Part shown: piece by piece, positions 9,067 through 17,480 of the stretch
Layout of the letters: each line of letters begins with the position of its first letter
How positions within the stretch are numbered: the first letter of the stretch is position 1
Source of the DNA: Actinomycetota bacterium
GTDB lineage: Bacteria; Actinomycetota; Actinomycetes; Actinomycetales; Dermatophilaceae
Direction of reading: 5' to 3'
Assembly: GCA_020161845.1 (NCBI GenBank)
Contig: JAIUNK010000002.1
Coordinates: 124,001 to 188,000 of the forward strand
Length of the DNA: 64,000 nt
Position numbers and translations under genes: made by a program
The notes under the pieces: generated by a model
The model's database searches: none
Told to the model about the DNA's origin: nothing
The model's input: only the letters and a program-made list of their open reading frames with translations

Positions 9067-10272
9067 TCACAGCGTCGGGAGAGGTCGGCTGCGCTCGACT
9101 GCGGGGCGGGTCGCTACCGTGATCAGCAGCGATGCGGTGGCGAGGAGCCCGATGGCGGCGGCGGGGGGCACCACTAACGCGACGCTGCCACCGATGACCG
9201 CACCGATCCCCTGCCACGTCATGCGGCCCGCGGACTCGAGTCCCTGGACCTGCCCGCGGATCGGGTCGGGGGTCAGCTCCAGGAGGCGTTCTTGCAGGGG
9301 CAGGGTTGCCGCGAAGCCGACGCCCGCGAACAGCATCGCGGCGGCCGCAATGACGGTGGGCGGATGCGCGGCGTACACGATGACGGGGGCGGCGAGCAGC
9401 ACCCGCAGCCCGAACGCATACCGGCGTCGCTGCGCGACGTCCAGGAGTCGGCCTACGGCCAGGTCGCCGACGAGCATTCCTGCGGATGCTGCGGCCAGGA
9501 GCAGGCCGGCGTTCGCGTCGTCGTACGACAGCAGCAGCCCTTCGCAGCCCACGATCAGTCCGTTCGGCACCCACAGATTCACCAGAAGGGCACGGACTCC
9601 CTGGTGGGCGAAGAGGGTCCGGTTCGTCTGCCAGGTCGCGGACAGGCCGGGGCGTCGGGTGATCCGCACTGAACGCTCTCGGATCGTCGCCGCGACGGTC
9701 AGCAGGGCCAGCGCAGTCAGCGCCGCGCTGATGGTGAAGACTCCGGTCGGGGCGACGACGCGCAGCAGCGCCGCACCGAGGGCGTAGCCCACGATCTGCA
9801 TGCCTCCCGACGTGATGTTCATCAGGGAGCGGGCCAGCGCGTACTGCTCCCGAGCGACCAGCTCGGTGAGCAGGCCCATCCGCACGCCGGTGTTGAGGGA
9901 CTGCACGAACCCGAGCACGAACAGGATCGCGAACCGTCCCGCCATCGGCAGTCCCGGGATCGCCTGGGCGCTCACCCCGACCAGCGACAGGACCTGCAGC
10001 GACAACAATGTCCGGCGAGGACGATCGCCGTCCGCCACGGACATCAGCGTCAGCGCGCCCAGGACCGTCGCGAACGTCGGCCCGAACATGGCCACCGCGG
10101 TCAGCAGGGGCGAGCCGGTCGAGGCGTGCACCAGCGTGCCGAGGGCATACCCCGACATGGTCGCAGCGGCCGTGGTCAGGGTGAAGCTGGCGTAGAGCCC
10201 GAAGAACTCACGCCTGGCGAGCAAGGCTCGGTAGGAGCGACGGGACGAGGGTGGGGGTTGGCATGAAGGCAT
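9067..10272 (-). CDS. MFS transporter
   Basis: The 401-residue membrane protein of the major facilitator superfamily has about 12 hydrophobic segments and a mid-protein cytoplasmic loop (IRERSVRITRRPG). Motif-A-like residues occur in VADGDRPRRTLL. Substrate unknown; an efflux role is the usual guess. The start is the ATG at 10272, with a strong GGAGG at 10281-10285 exactly 8 nt away. The open frame runs much further upstream, but that part is antisense to the next gene. A T-run lies between the ribosome-binding site and the ATG (see 10275-10309). Confidence 0.9.
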   Translation of the reverse strand: MPSCQPPPSSRRSYRALLARREFFGLYASFTLTTAAATMSGYALGTLVHASTGSPLLTAVAMFGPTFATVLGALTLMSVADGDRPRRTLLSLQVLSLVGVSAQAIPGLPMAGRFAILFVLGFVQSLNTGVRMGLLTELVAREQYALARSLMNITSGGMQIVGYALGAALLRVVAPTGVFTISAALTALALLTVAATIRERSVRITRRPGLSATWQTNRTLFAHQGVRALLVNLWVPNGLIVGCEGLLLSYDDANAGLLLAAASAGMLVGDLAVGRLLDVAQRRRYAFGLRVLLAAPVIVYAAHPPTVIAAAAMLFAGVGFAATLPLQERLLELTPDPIRGQVQGLESAGRMTWQGIGAVIGGSVALVVPPAAAIGLLATASLLITVATRPAVERSRPLPTL

Positions 10273-10274
10273 GA

Positions 10275-10309
10275 AAAAAGCCTCCGAACACCGCCCAGGC
10301 CCCTGGGCG
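10275..10309 (-). terminator. Possible terminator or attenuator hairpin ahead of the MFS gene
   Basis: An 8-bp stem (10292-10299 with 10302-10309, tiny loop) is followed on the minus strand by GTGTTCGGAGGC and a run of six T (10275-10280). It lies after the L,D-transpeptidase gene and before the MFS gene. It could end the former transcript or sit in the MFS leader. The ribosome-binding site lies between the stem and the T-run, which is unusual for a terminator. Confidence 0.4.
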
Positions 10310-10387
10310 CGCACGAAGGCCGACGCGGGAAAGATACCATCCGCAGCTGCGTCGCCGCACCCGCGGGCCGTCGCCCGACGTCTCCGC

Positions 10388-11671
10388 TCAGGACACCGAG
10401 GAGGTCGCCTTCGCCGTCGCGGCCGCCGAGGGCGGCGATGTGGTCGGGGTGGCGGGCGGCGGCACCGCTGACATGGCCTGCCACTGCGGCCAGGTGTACA
10501 GCCACACGGGGATGCCGGCCTCACCGGGGGGCAGCGGGTAGTTCGAGCCGGTGGTCTCCACCACATCACCGGACTGGATCCGGTTGAACAGCCACAGCGC
10601 ATCGCCCGGCGCCATGTTGATGCAGCCGTGTGACACGTTGGCGTAGCCCTGCTGGCCCACCGACCACGGGGCCGAGTGCAGGAACTCGCCACTGTCCGTG
10701 AGGCGCATGGCGTAGTTCACCGGGGTCTTGTAGTAGTCCGGGTCGCCCTTGTTGATCCCGAACGTCGAGGAGTCCATGACGATCTTGTCGAACTTGTCGG
10801 TGACGACCTTCGTGCCACCGCGCGTCTCGAACCGCTCCCCCGGCCGGCCACCGCTGATCAAGAAGCTGCGCACGAGCTTGCCGTTCTCGGTGTCCGTCAT
10901 CGTGTGCTTGGCCAGGTCGACGCGCAGGATGCGCTGGACGCCGATGGTCAGCTTGGCGCCGTTGTCTTCCATGAGGTAGGCGTTCGGCCCGACCTTCGTG
11001 CCCGCCAGCGGCGCGCTCACGTCAATGGTGGTGCCAGCCGCCCAGTAGTTCTGCGGCCGGTACATCAACGTCACATCGCTGGTCCAACCCCAGCCACCCG
11101 GCTGGGCCGGGGCGCTCGCCACCGTGAGCTGCTTCTCGATGCCGGCGCGCGCATCCTTGGGGATGGGCGCATCGAAGTTCACCTGGATCGGCATGCCGGC
11201 ACCGACGGTCCAGCCGTCGGGGGTCACCGTATAGCCCACGGTCTTCCCCGGTGCGCGGGTCGTGAAGGTGGCGGTGTTCGTGGTCTGCGCGCCGCCGTCG
11301 GATCGCGTGGTCGCCGTGACCCGGTACGTCGTGGTCGGCACCAATCGGCCAGTCGACGACCACACCTGATCCGGGCCGACCGCTCCCGCCACGGTGCGTT
11401 TGCCGTCCGCGCTGGCGATGCTCACCGTGTCCAGCCGGCCGCCGGCCACCCGAACGGTGATGACACTGTCCGCTGCCACGTCGGTGGCCCCATCGGTCAC
11501 GGAAATCTCCACGCGGGCCGGCGGCGCCGACGTGGTGGCTTCGGAGCCACCCGCACCGCCGGAGCCGGGCGCGTCGGCGCAGCCCGCAGCGGGCGTCACC
11601 AGGAGCGTGAGGAGCCCCATCAGAGCAATGGCTCGGCTGGCCCGCGGCGTGGCTGTCTGGCATCGGCTCAT
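10388..11671 (-). CDS. L,D-transpeptidase lipoprotein with Ig-like domains
   Basis: The enzyme forms 3-3 cross-links in peptidoglycan and is attached to the outer face of the membrane. The 427-residue protein has a signal peptide and lipobox (LVTPAAGCADA), a Ser/Ala/Gly linker, two bacterial Ig-like modules (about 45-270) and a C-terminal YkuD catalytic domain. The active-site motif is SHGCINMAPGDALWLF (catalytic Cys about 350). This layout matches mycobacterial Ldt proteins. The start is the ATG at 11671, preceded by GGGAGGGGG. It lies after ctaF, separated by a terminator. Confidence 0.93.
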   Translation of the reverse strand: MSRCQTATPRASRAIALMGLLTLLVTPAAGCADAPGSGGAGGSEATTSAPPARVEISVTDGATDVAADSVITVRVAGGRLDTVSIASADGKRTVAGAVGPDQVWSSTGRLVPTTTYRVTATTRSDGGAQTTNTATFTTRAPGKTVGYTVTPDGWTVGAGMPIQVNFDAPIPKDARAGIEKQLTVASAPAQPGGWGWTSDVTLMYRPQNYWAAGTTIDVSAPLAGTKVGPNAYLMEDNGAKLTIGVQRILRVDLAKHTMTDTENGKLVRSFLISGGRPGERFETRGGTKVVTDKFDKIVMDSSTFGINKGDPDYYKTPVNYAMRLTDSGEFLHSAPWSVGQQGYANVSHGCINMAPGDALWLFNRIQSGDVVETTGSNYPLPPGEAGIPVWLYTWPQWQAMSAVPPPATPTTSPPSAAATAKATSSVS

Positions 11672-11768
11672 CCGTGGGTCCCCCTCCCGCGAGTTCGTCC
11701 TCGCCTCTCTATCATCACATCCCGGATCCGGCGCGGCACGTAGGCGCCCGCCCGACGAGAAGCTCCGA

Positions 11769-11794
11769 CGGCGCCTGTCCGCAGACAGGCGCCG
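11769..11794 (-). terminator. Terminator hairpin of the ctaC-ctaD-ctaF operon
   Basis: An 11-bp perfect stem (11769-11779 with 11784-11794) with a 4-nt loop (CGCA in plus-strand sense) lies 24 bp after the ctaF stop and before the L,D-transpeptidase start. No T-run follows. Confidence 0.7.
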
Positions 11795-11818
11795 CCGGGG
11801 CACGTCGACGACGCCGAC

Positions 11819-12232
11819 TCAGATGCCGATGTCACCGCGGAAGTACTCGAAGGACCAGCCAAGGAGCGCCACGACGGCGAACAAGACCCCGATCAGGAAG
11901 ATCCACCAGCCGACGGCCAACCCGAGGAAGGTCAACAGTGCGGCGACCCCCAGCTGCAGCGGCCACCAGCTGCGCGGACTGAAGAAGCCGTAGTCTCCCT
12001 CGGCGTCGGAGATCTCGCCATCCAGATCGTCCTCGGGGCGGGCGTCGAGCTTGCGCGCCGTGATGCCGAGGTAGCCGCCGATCATGCCCACCATGATCGC
12101 CAGAAGGACGAGGCAGACGACGCCGACCCATTCGATGCCGTGTTCCGACCGGCTGGTGGCCCACGCATAGATGACCGCCACGAGGGCGAACGGGGCGACC
12201 CCGTATTGGAAGAGTTTCGCCTCGACGCTCAT
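11819..12232 (-). CDS. ctaF: Cytochrome c oxidase subunit IV, actinobacterial type
   Basis: This 137-residue membrane subunit of the aa3 oxidase is particular to actinobacteria. It has two N-terminal helices ([19 protein letters not shown] and [20 protein letters not shown]), the signature [14 protein letters not shown], and two C-terminal helices ending [11 protein letters not shown]. The ATG at 12232 overlaps the ctaD stop by 4 bp (ATGA), so it is translationally coupled to ctaD. Confidence 0.96.
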   Translation of the reverse strand: MSVEAKLFQYGVAPFALVAVIYAWATSRSEHGIEWVGVVCLVLLAIMVGMIGGYLGITARKLDARPEDDLDGEISDAEGDYGFFSPRSWWPLQLGVAALLTFLGLAVGWWIFLIGVLFAVVALLGWSFEYFRGDIGI

Positions 12233-13953
12233 CGCCCGCTCCCTCCGTCACGACGCTGCAGCTGATCCACGACTGCGCGGTCCGGGACCGGACTGGCCAG
12301 TTCCTCGGCGTCCGGGTGGTGCAGGTCGAAGGCCGGCCGTTCCGAACGGATCCGCGGGATGGAGTTGAAGTTGTGCCGCGGCGGCGGGCAGGAGGTAGCC
12401 CACTCCAACGAGGCGCCGTAGCCCCACGGGTCGTCGACCGTCACCAGCGGGGCCTTCTTCCACGTCTTCCACACGTTGAGGAAGAACGGCAGGAAGGACA
12501 GCCCGAGCAAGATGGAACCGAAGGTGGAGATCTGGTTGAACAAGAGGAAGTTGTCCTCGACCATGTAGTCGCCGTAGCGCCGAGCCATGCCCTGCACACC
12601 CAGCCAGTGCTGGATGAGGAAGGTCAGGTGGAAACCGAAGAACAGCATCCAGAAGTGGATCTTGCCGAGCCGCTCGTCGAGCATCCGGCCGGTCAGCTTC
12701 GGCCACCAGAAGTAGTAGCCGGCGAACATCGCGAACACCACGGTGCCGAAGACCGTGTAGTGGAAGTGGGCGACGACGAAGTAGCTGTCGGAGAGGTGGA
12801 AGTCCAGGGCCGGGCTGGCCAGCACGACACCGGTGAGGCCGCCGAACAGGAAGGTCACCAGGAAGCCCAACGCCCACACGATCGGGGTCTCGAAGGTGAT
12901 CGATCCGCCCCACATCGTGCCGATCCAGTTGAAGAACTTCACACCGGTAGGCACGGCGATCAGCATGGTCATGATGCCGAAGAAGGGCAGCAGGACCTGG
13001 CCCGTCACATACATGTGGTGCGCCCACACCGTCATCGACAGGGCCGCGATCGCGATCGTCGCAAAGATGAGGCCCTTGTAGCCGAAGATCGGCTTCCGGG
13101 AGAACACCGGCATGATCTCGCTCACGATGCCGAAGAACGGCAGCGCGATGATATAGACCTCGGGATGCCCGAAGAACCAGAAGAGATGCTGATAGAGGAT
13201 CGGACCGTTGTTCTCGGGGTCGTAGATGTGCATGTCGAAGAGGCGGTCCCCGGCCAGGCCCATGAAGGCGGCGGTCAGCACCGGGAAGACCATCAGCACG
13301 AGGATCGACGTCACCAGGACGGTCCAGGTGAAGATCGGCAGCCGGAACATCGTCATGCCCGGGGCCCGCATGCACACGATGGTGGTCAGGAAGTTGACCG
13401 CGCCCATGATCGTGCCGAAACCCGTCATACCGAACCCGAGGATCCACAGGTCACCACCGAGCGACGGACTGAACGTCGCGTTCGACAGCGGCGCGTAGGC
13501 GAACCACCCGAAGGAGGCCGCACCGCCCGGAACCAAGAAGCCCGCGGTGGCCATCAGGCCGCCCAAGAGGTAGAGCCAGTAGGCCAACATGTTCAGGCGG
13601 GGGAACGCGACATCCGGGGCGCCGATCTGCAGCGGCAGCAGCGCGTTGGCGAAGCCGGCGAACAGCGGCGTCGCGAACAGCAGCAGCATGATCGAGCCGT
13701 GCATGGTGAACATCTGGTTGAACTGCTCCAGGTTGTGCACCACCTGAAGCCCGGGCTCGTACAGCTCGGCCCGGATGACCAGCGCCATGATGCCGGCCAG
13801 GAGGAAGAAGAACATCGACGTGGCGAAATACAGGTTGCCGATGACCTTGTGGTCCGTCGTGGTGATCACCGAGACGATGCGCTGACCCTTGCTGGGCCGA
13901 CGGGTCTCAGCCCTGGTGCCGGCCACGTGCCCCGGCGTGAGAACGGTCGACAT
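12229..13953 (-). CDS. ctaD: Cytochrome c oxidase subunit I
   Basis: This is the catalytic haem-copper subunit that reduces oxygen and pumps protons. The 574-residue protein has the haem a ligand helix ([16 protein letters not shown]), the CuB His/Tyr helix ([17 protein letters not shown]), the following His pair (WAHHMYVTG) and the haem ligands in [17 protein letters not shown]. The ATG at 13953 was chosen because it overlaps the ctaC stop (TGATG) and gives MSTVLTPG; the longer frame adds eight residues. Confidence 0.97.
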   Translation of the reverse strand: MSTVLTPGHVAGTRAETRRPSKGQRIVSVITTTDHKVIGNLYFATSMFFFLLAGIMALVIRAELYEPGLQVVHNLEQFNQMFTMHGSIMLLLFATPLFAGFANALLPLQIGAPDVAFPRLNMLAYWLYLLGGLMATAGFLVPGGAASFGWFAYAPLSNATFSPSLGGDLWILGFGMTGFGTIMGAVNFLTTIVCMRAPGMTMFRLPIFTWTVLVTSILVLMVFPVLTAAFMGLAGDRLFDMHIYDPENNGPILYQHLFWFFGHPEVYIIALPFFGIVSEIMPVFSRKPIFGYKGLIFATIAIAALSMTVWAHHMYVTGQVLLPFFGIMTMLIAVPTGVKFFNWIGTMWGGSITFETPIVWALGFLVTFLFGGLTGVVLASPALDFHLSDSYFVVAHFHYTVFGTVVFAMFAGYYFWWPKLTGRMLDERLGKIHFWMLFFGFHLTFLIQHWLGVQGMARRYGDYMVEDNFLLFNQISTFGSILLGLSFLPFFLNVWKTWKKAPLVTVDDPWGYGASLEWATSCPPPRHNFNSIPRIRSERPAFDLHHPDAEELASPVPDRAVVDQLQRRDGGSGR

Positions 13954-14843
13954 CACTGCTTCCCTTCCGGCGTCCACTGCAGCTTGCTCTCCTGGCCGGG
14001 CTCCAGATGGGCCCGGCTCAGGCTGTTGTCCAACATGCCCGTCTGGCCCTTCGCCTTCAGGTCAGCCATGTGCTTGTCGTATTCGCCCTGATCGACCACC
14101 TTGACGTTGAACAGCATCGTCGCGTGGTATTGACCGCACAACTCGGCGCACTTGCCCTGGTAGGTGCCGTTCTCGGTGGGCACGATCTGCAGCTTGTTCA
14201 CCTTCCCGGGAATCATGTCCAGCTTTTGCTGGAAGGCCGGGACCCAGAACGAGTGGATGACGTCGCGGGCGGTGAGCACGAACTCCACGCGCTTGCCCTT
14301 GACCAGGTAGAGCGTGGGCAGCGTCTTCTCGACGCCCTCCTTGCCGGTCAGCTGGGCCTGCACACCCGAGTCGTAGACATCGGAGTCGACATAGTTGAAG
14401 TCCCAGCTCCACTGCTTGCCGACGACATTGATCGTGTAATCGGGTTTGATCGAGGTGTCCAGCAGGACCGCCTCGTCGCGGGCGGTGTAGTAGAACAGCA
14501 CCCCGATCATCATGACCGGCACGACGGTGTAGAGCAGCTCGATCGGGACGTTGTAGCGCAGCTGGGGGGGCAGGCCGACGTCGTCCTTCTTGCGGCGATA
14601 GGCCACCATGCACCAGATCGTGAGCCCCCACACGAGAATGCCGACGGCGAGCGCCGCGATCCACCCACCGACCCACAGGCTGGTGACGCGCTCGGCGCCT
14701 TCGGAGGCCCCCTTGGGGAGGTAGCCCCGCGACAGCTCCTCGCTGCCGCAGCCGGCGAGCGCGACTGCCGCGAGAGTGGCGATCGCCACGATGCCCGTCG
14801 TCCGGCGCGCACGGCGGCTTTGGGTGTCAACTTGCCGACGCAA
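13953..14843 (-). CDS. ctaC: Cytochrome c oxidase subunit II
   Basis: Subunit II holds the CuA centre that accepts electrons from QcrC. The protein has a lipobox-containing signal ([15 protein letters not shown]), two transmembrane helices and a C-terminal cupredoxin domain. Its CuA ligands are His in [13 protein letters not shown] and Cys/Cys/His/Met in [13 protein letters not shown] propose the TTG at 14843 (296 residues), giving a short basic N-region before the signal helix and a GGAAGG upstream. An ATG at 14927 would add 28 residues. It heads ctaC-ctaD-ctaF. Confidence 0.94.
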   Translation of the reverse strand: MRRQVDTQSRRARRTTGIVAIATLAAVALAGCGSEELSRGYLPKGASEGAERVTSLWVGGWIAALAVGILVWGLTIWCMVAYRRKKDDVGLPPQLRYNVPIELLYTVVPVMMIGVLFYYTARDEAVLLDTSIKPDYTINVVGKQWSWDFNYVDSDVYDSGVQAQLTGKEGVEKTLPTLYLVKGKRVEFVLTARDVIHSFWVPAFQQKLDMIPGKVNKLQIVPTENGTYQGKCAELCGQYHATMLFNVKVVDQGEYDKHMADLKAKGQTGMLDNSLSRAHLEPGQESKLQWTPEGKQ

Positions 14844-15045
14844 TGGTGCACCTTCCCAGAGTCGGTGGGGGCCGCACCGACGGCGAGTTGCTGCGCGCGG
14901 GCACGGCGTTGCTGGTGAGCTGAACATTACCGGCCCGGTGGGGTGCGCCCCGGTTTGGGAAGACGCTCGGACCGCGCGGTGACACAAGAGAATCGGTGGA
15001 CGGCTCTCTGGCACGACCAGCGGTTGGACGAGGTTCCGGTGCTGT

Positions 15046-15816
15046 TCAACGCTTCCTCGGTGAGGTCCCGGCCGACCCCTCGGTCGGGTTCTCGGCCGGC
15101 TCGGGCGACGCAGCACCGACGGCGTCGGTCAGCACCGGCCCGGGCGGATGCGCCAGCTCCGGAGCGACCAACGCCGTGGCGAGTCGGTCCAGGTAGTCCG
15201 ATCGGCTGATCTTCCGCACTCCGAGACTGGCCAGGTGGTCGGTCTGCCATTGCACGTCGACGATGCGGCGCGGGTCCGCGTCGGCAGCCACCACCGCGAC
15301 GAGGCCGACGAGCGCGGCCTTGCTGGCGTCGGGCACGCGATGAAACATCGACTCCCCCGCGAACAGCCCACCCACCGCCACGCCGTACAGTCCCCCGACC
15401 AGCTCCGGACCGCGCCACACCTCCAGGGAGTGGGCCCAGCCGAGGTCGTGCAGGCGGCCGTAGGACTCCTCGATGTGGGGGGTGATCCAGCGCCCCCGCC
15501 GGCTCGGGTCGGCACAGTGCGCGACCACCTGGGCGAACGCTGTGTCCCAGGTCAGGGTGAAGTCGCGCAGCGACCGCTTCAGGGATCGGGAGACGTGCAG
15601 GTCGGCCGGAATCAACACGCCCCGCGGGTCCGGGCTCCACCAGCCGATCGGGTCGGCTCCGCGGTCGCCGAGCCCCATCGGGAACAGGCCCTGCCGGTAC
15701 GCCGCGAGCAGGGTGCCGGGCTCCAGGTCGGCGCCGAGCGCGACCAGGTCATCCCCGGGCGTCATCCGGGCGGAGGCGAGGTCCCACCCCGTCGGCGGTG
15801 GCTCGATCGGGGGCAC
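15046..15816 (-). CDS. aat: Leucyl/phenylalanyl-tRNA-protein transferase
   Basis: The enzyme adds Leu or Phe to proteins with N-terminal Lys or Arg, marking them for N-degron breakdown by ClpS/ClpAP-type machinery. The 256-residue protein has the family blocks DLVALGADLEPGTLLAAYRQG, WWSPDPRGVL, SLRDFTLTWDTAF, WITPHIEESY and GLFAGESMFH. The start is the GTG at 15816, with a TAGGCT -10 element at 15823-15828 (6-nt gap), suggesting a leaderless mRNA. The tail of about 30 residues, rich in Pro/Glu/Ala, is not conserved. Confidence 0.96.
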   Translation of the reverse strand: MPPIEPPPTGWDLASARMTPGDDLVALGADLEPGTLLAAYRQGLFPMGLGDRGADPIGWWSPDPRGVLIPADLHVSRSLKRSLRDFTLTWDTAFAQVVAHCADPSRRGRWITPHIEESYGRLHDLGWAHSLEVWRGPELVGGLYGVAVGGLFAGESMFHRVPDASKAALVGLVAVVAADADPRRIVDVQWQTDHLASLGVRKISRSDYLDRLATALVAPELAHPPGPVLTDAVGAASPEPAENPTEGSAGTSPRKR

Positions 15817-15901
15817 GTCACCAGCCTAGCCAGCCTGCGTCGCCACGGCTCGGGCCGTTCGGTCCGAGCCGGGGTCGCAGGTCTCACAGGCCTGCGCAGG
15901 C

Positions 15902-15937
15902 CTAGTACTAGCTTTTATCGAGTACCAGGTTTAGTCT
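15902..15937 (+). promoter_or_regulatory. padR promoter with overlapping palindrome
   Basis: The perfect palindrome CTAGTACTAG (15902-15911) covers the expected -35 area of a TAGTCT -10 element (15932-15937) that ends 6 nt before the padR ATG. A second AGTAC copy is at 15921-15925. A self-binding operator of the PadR protein is a reasonable inference, but the sequence does not match a known consensus. Confidence 0.45.
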
Positions 15938-15943
15938 TCTCGC

Positions 15944-16306
15944 ATGGCTCGCCACGACGCCCAGATGCTCAAGGGAGTCCTGTCCCTGCTCCTGCTGCGG
16001 CTGCTCGCCGCCGAGGACGGCTACGGCTACGCGATCGTGACCAGCCTCAAGGGTGCCGGGTTCCCGGATCTCATCGAGGGCACGGTCTATCCGGCCCTGA
16101 CCCGGCTGGAGGCCGCCGGGCACCTGGAGTCCTATCTGCGCCGATCCGAGTCGGGACCCGCGCGCAAGTACTACCGGATCACCGGCGGCGGGCGCGCCGA
16201 GCTGGCCCGCGGTGAGGCGGCCTGGCGCGATCTCGTCGAATCCGTCGCCGCCGTGCCCCGAACCACCCCGCGAACCACCCCCATCGCACCCGCCCGGGAG
16301 GTCTGA
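15944..16306 (+). CDS. PadR family transcriptional regulator
   Basis: The 120-residue protein has a winged helix-turn-helix of the PadR type: LKGVLSLLLLRLLAAEDGYGYAI is helix 1, EGTVYPALTRLEAAGHLES the recognition helix, and RKYYRITGGGRAEL the wing. The C-terminal dimerisation part is short. The ATG lies 6 nt after a TAGTCT -10, so its mRNA is probably leaderless. The next gene, 2 bp on, encodes a membrane protein, the classic PadR/HAAS pair, so PadR likely represses this two-gene unit. Confidence 0.93.
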   Translation: MARHDAQMLKGVLSLLLLRLLAAEDGYGYAIVTSLKGAGFPDLIEGTVYPALTRLEAAGHLESYLRRSESGPARKYYRITGGGRAELARGEAAWRDLVESVAAVPRTTPRTTPIAPAREV

Positions 16307-16308
16307 CC

Positions 16309-16848
16309 ATGTCCGTTCTCGATCGTGTCCGCATCGAAACCGCCGTGCAGCGATATGACCTGGCCCTCGATCTGTACGGCGTGGCCGGGCCGGCTCGTCG
16401 GGGTCTGCGCCGGGAACTACGAACGAACCTGCGCGAGGCCGCCGGGGATGGGGGCGTGCGCCCCGCACTGGCGGCCATCGGATCACCGGAGCAGCTGGCT
16501 CGGGAGTCGGCCGAGGCCGTGTCGAACCCGACGCGCCCGGCGTGGAGCCAGGGCCTCGCGTGGGCGCTGGTGGCCGTATTCCTCTACTGGCTGCTGTCGC
16601 TGTGGAGCACGTTCGCCTTCATGGACGGCGTCCTCGCGTCTGGGGCGAGTCACGACGTCACCGGCGGCATCACGCTTCTTCCCGGCACCGAGGTGAGCGT
16701 GCAGCACGACGCCACGGGAGTCATGGGCGGGCTGGTGATGCGTGGCCCGTTCTGGCTCACCGCTCTGGTGCTGTTCCTGCTGGTCCTCACGATCGCGGGG
16801 CGACTGTGGCGGCCGCTGCGGCGCTCGGCGTCCGAACATGCCGGCTAG
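16309..16848 (+). CDS. Membrane protein partner of PadR (HAAS-like)
   Basis: The 179-residue protein has a soluble helical N-terminus ([21 protein letters not shown], then IGSPEQLARESAEA) like the HAAS/DUF1700-type domains that accompany PadR genes. Two transmembrane segments follow at about 82-104 and 145-165, with an outside loop between them. It is immediately downstream of padR. The domain assignment rests on context and general pattern and is not firm. Confidence 0.75.
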   Translation: MSVLDRVRIETAVQRYDLALDLYGVAGPARRGLRRELRTNLREAAGDGGVRPALAAIGSPEQLARESAEAVSNPTRPAWSQGLAWALVAVFLYWLLSLWSTFAFMDGVLASGASHDVTGGITLLPGTEVSVQHDATGVMGGLVMRGPFWLTALVLFLLVLTIAGRLWRPLRRSASEHAG

Positions 16849-16867
16849 GGTCCGGCACCTCGAGCAG

Positions 16868-16905
16868 AACCGGCCGTCGCGCCCCGTAGGACGCGACGGC
16901 CGGTT
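16868..16905. terminator. Bidirectional terminator hairpin
   Basis: A perfect 14-bp stem (AACCGGCCGTCGCG at 16868-16881 with its complement at 16892-16905) and 10-nt loop lie between the convergent membrane-protein and erpA-type genes. The outer A/T pairs would give a short T-run on each strand. Confidence 0.8.
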
Positions 16906-16926
16906 CGGGCACCGAGCCGGATGAAC

Positions 16927-17277
16927 TCAGTGGAAGCTGTCGCCGCAGGCGCAGGAACCTTGAGCCTGCGGGTTGTCGATCGTGAAGCCCTGCTTCTCGA
17001 TCGTGTCGGCGAAGTCGATCGTGGCGCCGTCGAGATAGGGGGCGCTCATCCGGTCGACGACGACCGCAACCCCGTCGAAGTCGCGGACCAGGTCACCATC
17101 GAGCGAACGCTCGTCGAAATACAGCTGGTAGACCAGTCCGGAGCAGCCACCGGGCTGGACACCGATGCGCAGCCGCAGGTCATCCCTACCCTCCTGCTCC
17201 AAGAGGGTCTTGACCTTGCTGGCCGCGACGTCGGTGAGCACGACGCCGTGTGCGGCAGTCTCGTTCTGGAGAGTCAT
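16927..17277 (-). CDS. erpA: A-type iron-sulfur cluster insertion protein (HesB/IscA/ErpA family)
   Basis: This carrier delivers Fe-S clusters to target proteins. The 116-residue protein has the three conserved cysteines of the family: Cys45 in QPGGCSGLVY, and Cys109 and Cys111 in GSCACGDSFH. The ATG at 17277 follows GAAGGA. The neighbourhood with ctaC and glycerate kinase matches Rv2204c. Upstream is a perfect 18-bp palindrome (17356-17373). Confidence 0.93.
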   Translation of the reverse strand: MTLQNETAAHGVVLTDVAASKVKTLLEQEGRDDLRLRIGVQPGGCSGLVYQLYFDERSLDGDLVRDFDGVAVVVDRMSAPYLDGATIDFADTIEKQGFTIDNPQAQGSCACGDSFH

Positions 17278-17355
17278 GGCTGCGTCCTTCGCGTGTGGAG
17301 GTGGCGGGGCCCGCTACGAGAGCAACAACGGGTCGCGCGCCACGAGCATTCCTGG

Positions 17356-17373
17356 GCTTAGGCCAGCCTAAGC
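17356..17373. promoter_or_regulatory. 18-bp palindrome upstream of the Fe-S carrier gene
   Basis: GCTTAGGCCAGCCTAAGC is a perfect inverted repeat about 80 bp before the erpA-type start. Its half TTAGGC looks like part of an iron-box half-site, but the spacing does not fit the IdeR/DtxR 19-bp consensus. TTAGGCT also resembles the -10 used by several genes here, so two back-to-back -10 elements are an alternative. Confidence 0.4.
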
Positions 17374-17440
17374 GATGCCTCGGCCCCTCGTCGCGGGGGC
17401 CGCTGAGTTCCTGGGCGTGCGGGGGACGGCCAGGACGCGC

Positions 17441-17480
17441 GCGGCACGGTCAGGCCGTGGGCGGCACGGTCAGGCCGTGG
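17441..17480. repeat. Exact 20-bp tandem duplication over the glycerate kinase stop codon
   Basis: GCGGCACGGTCAGGCCGTGG occurs twice head to tail (17441-17460 and 17461-17480) with no mismatch. The gene's TGA (17470-17472, minus strand) is in the inner copy and a spare TGA in the outer one. Perfect identity suggests a recent event. Confidence 0.9.

Noticed and set aside
17356..17373. IdeR/DtxR iron box
   Set aside because: The half-sites look similar, but their spacing (TTAGG, 4 nt, CCTAA) does not fit the 19-bp consensus. Reported only as an unassigned palindrome.
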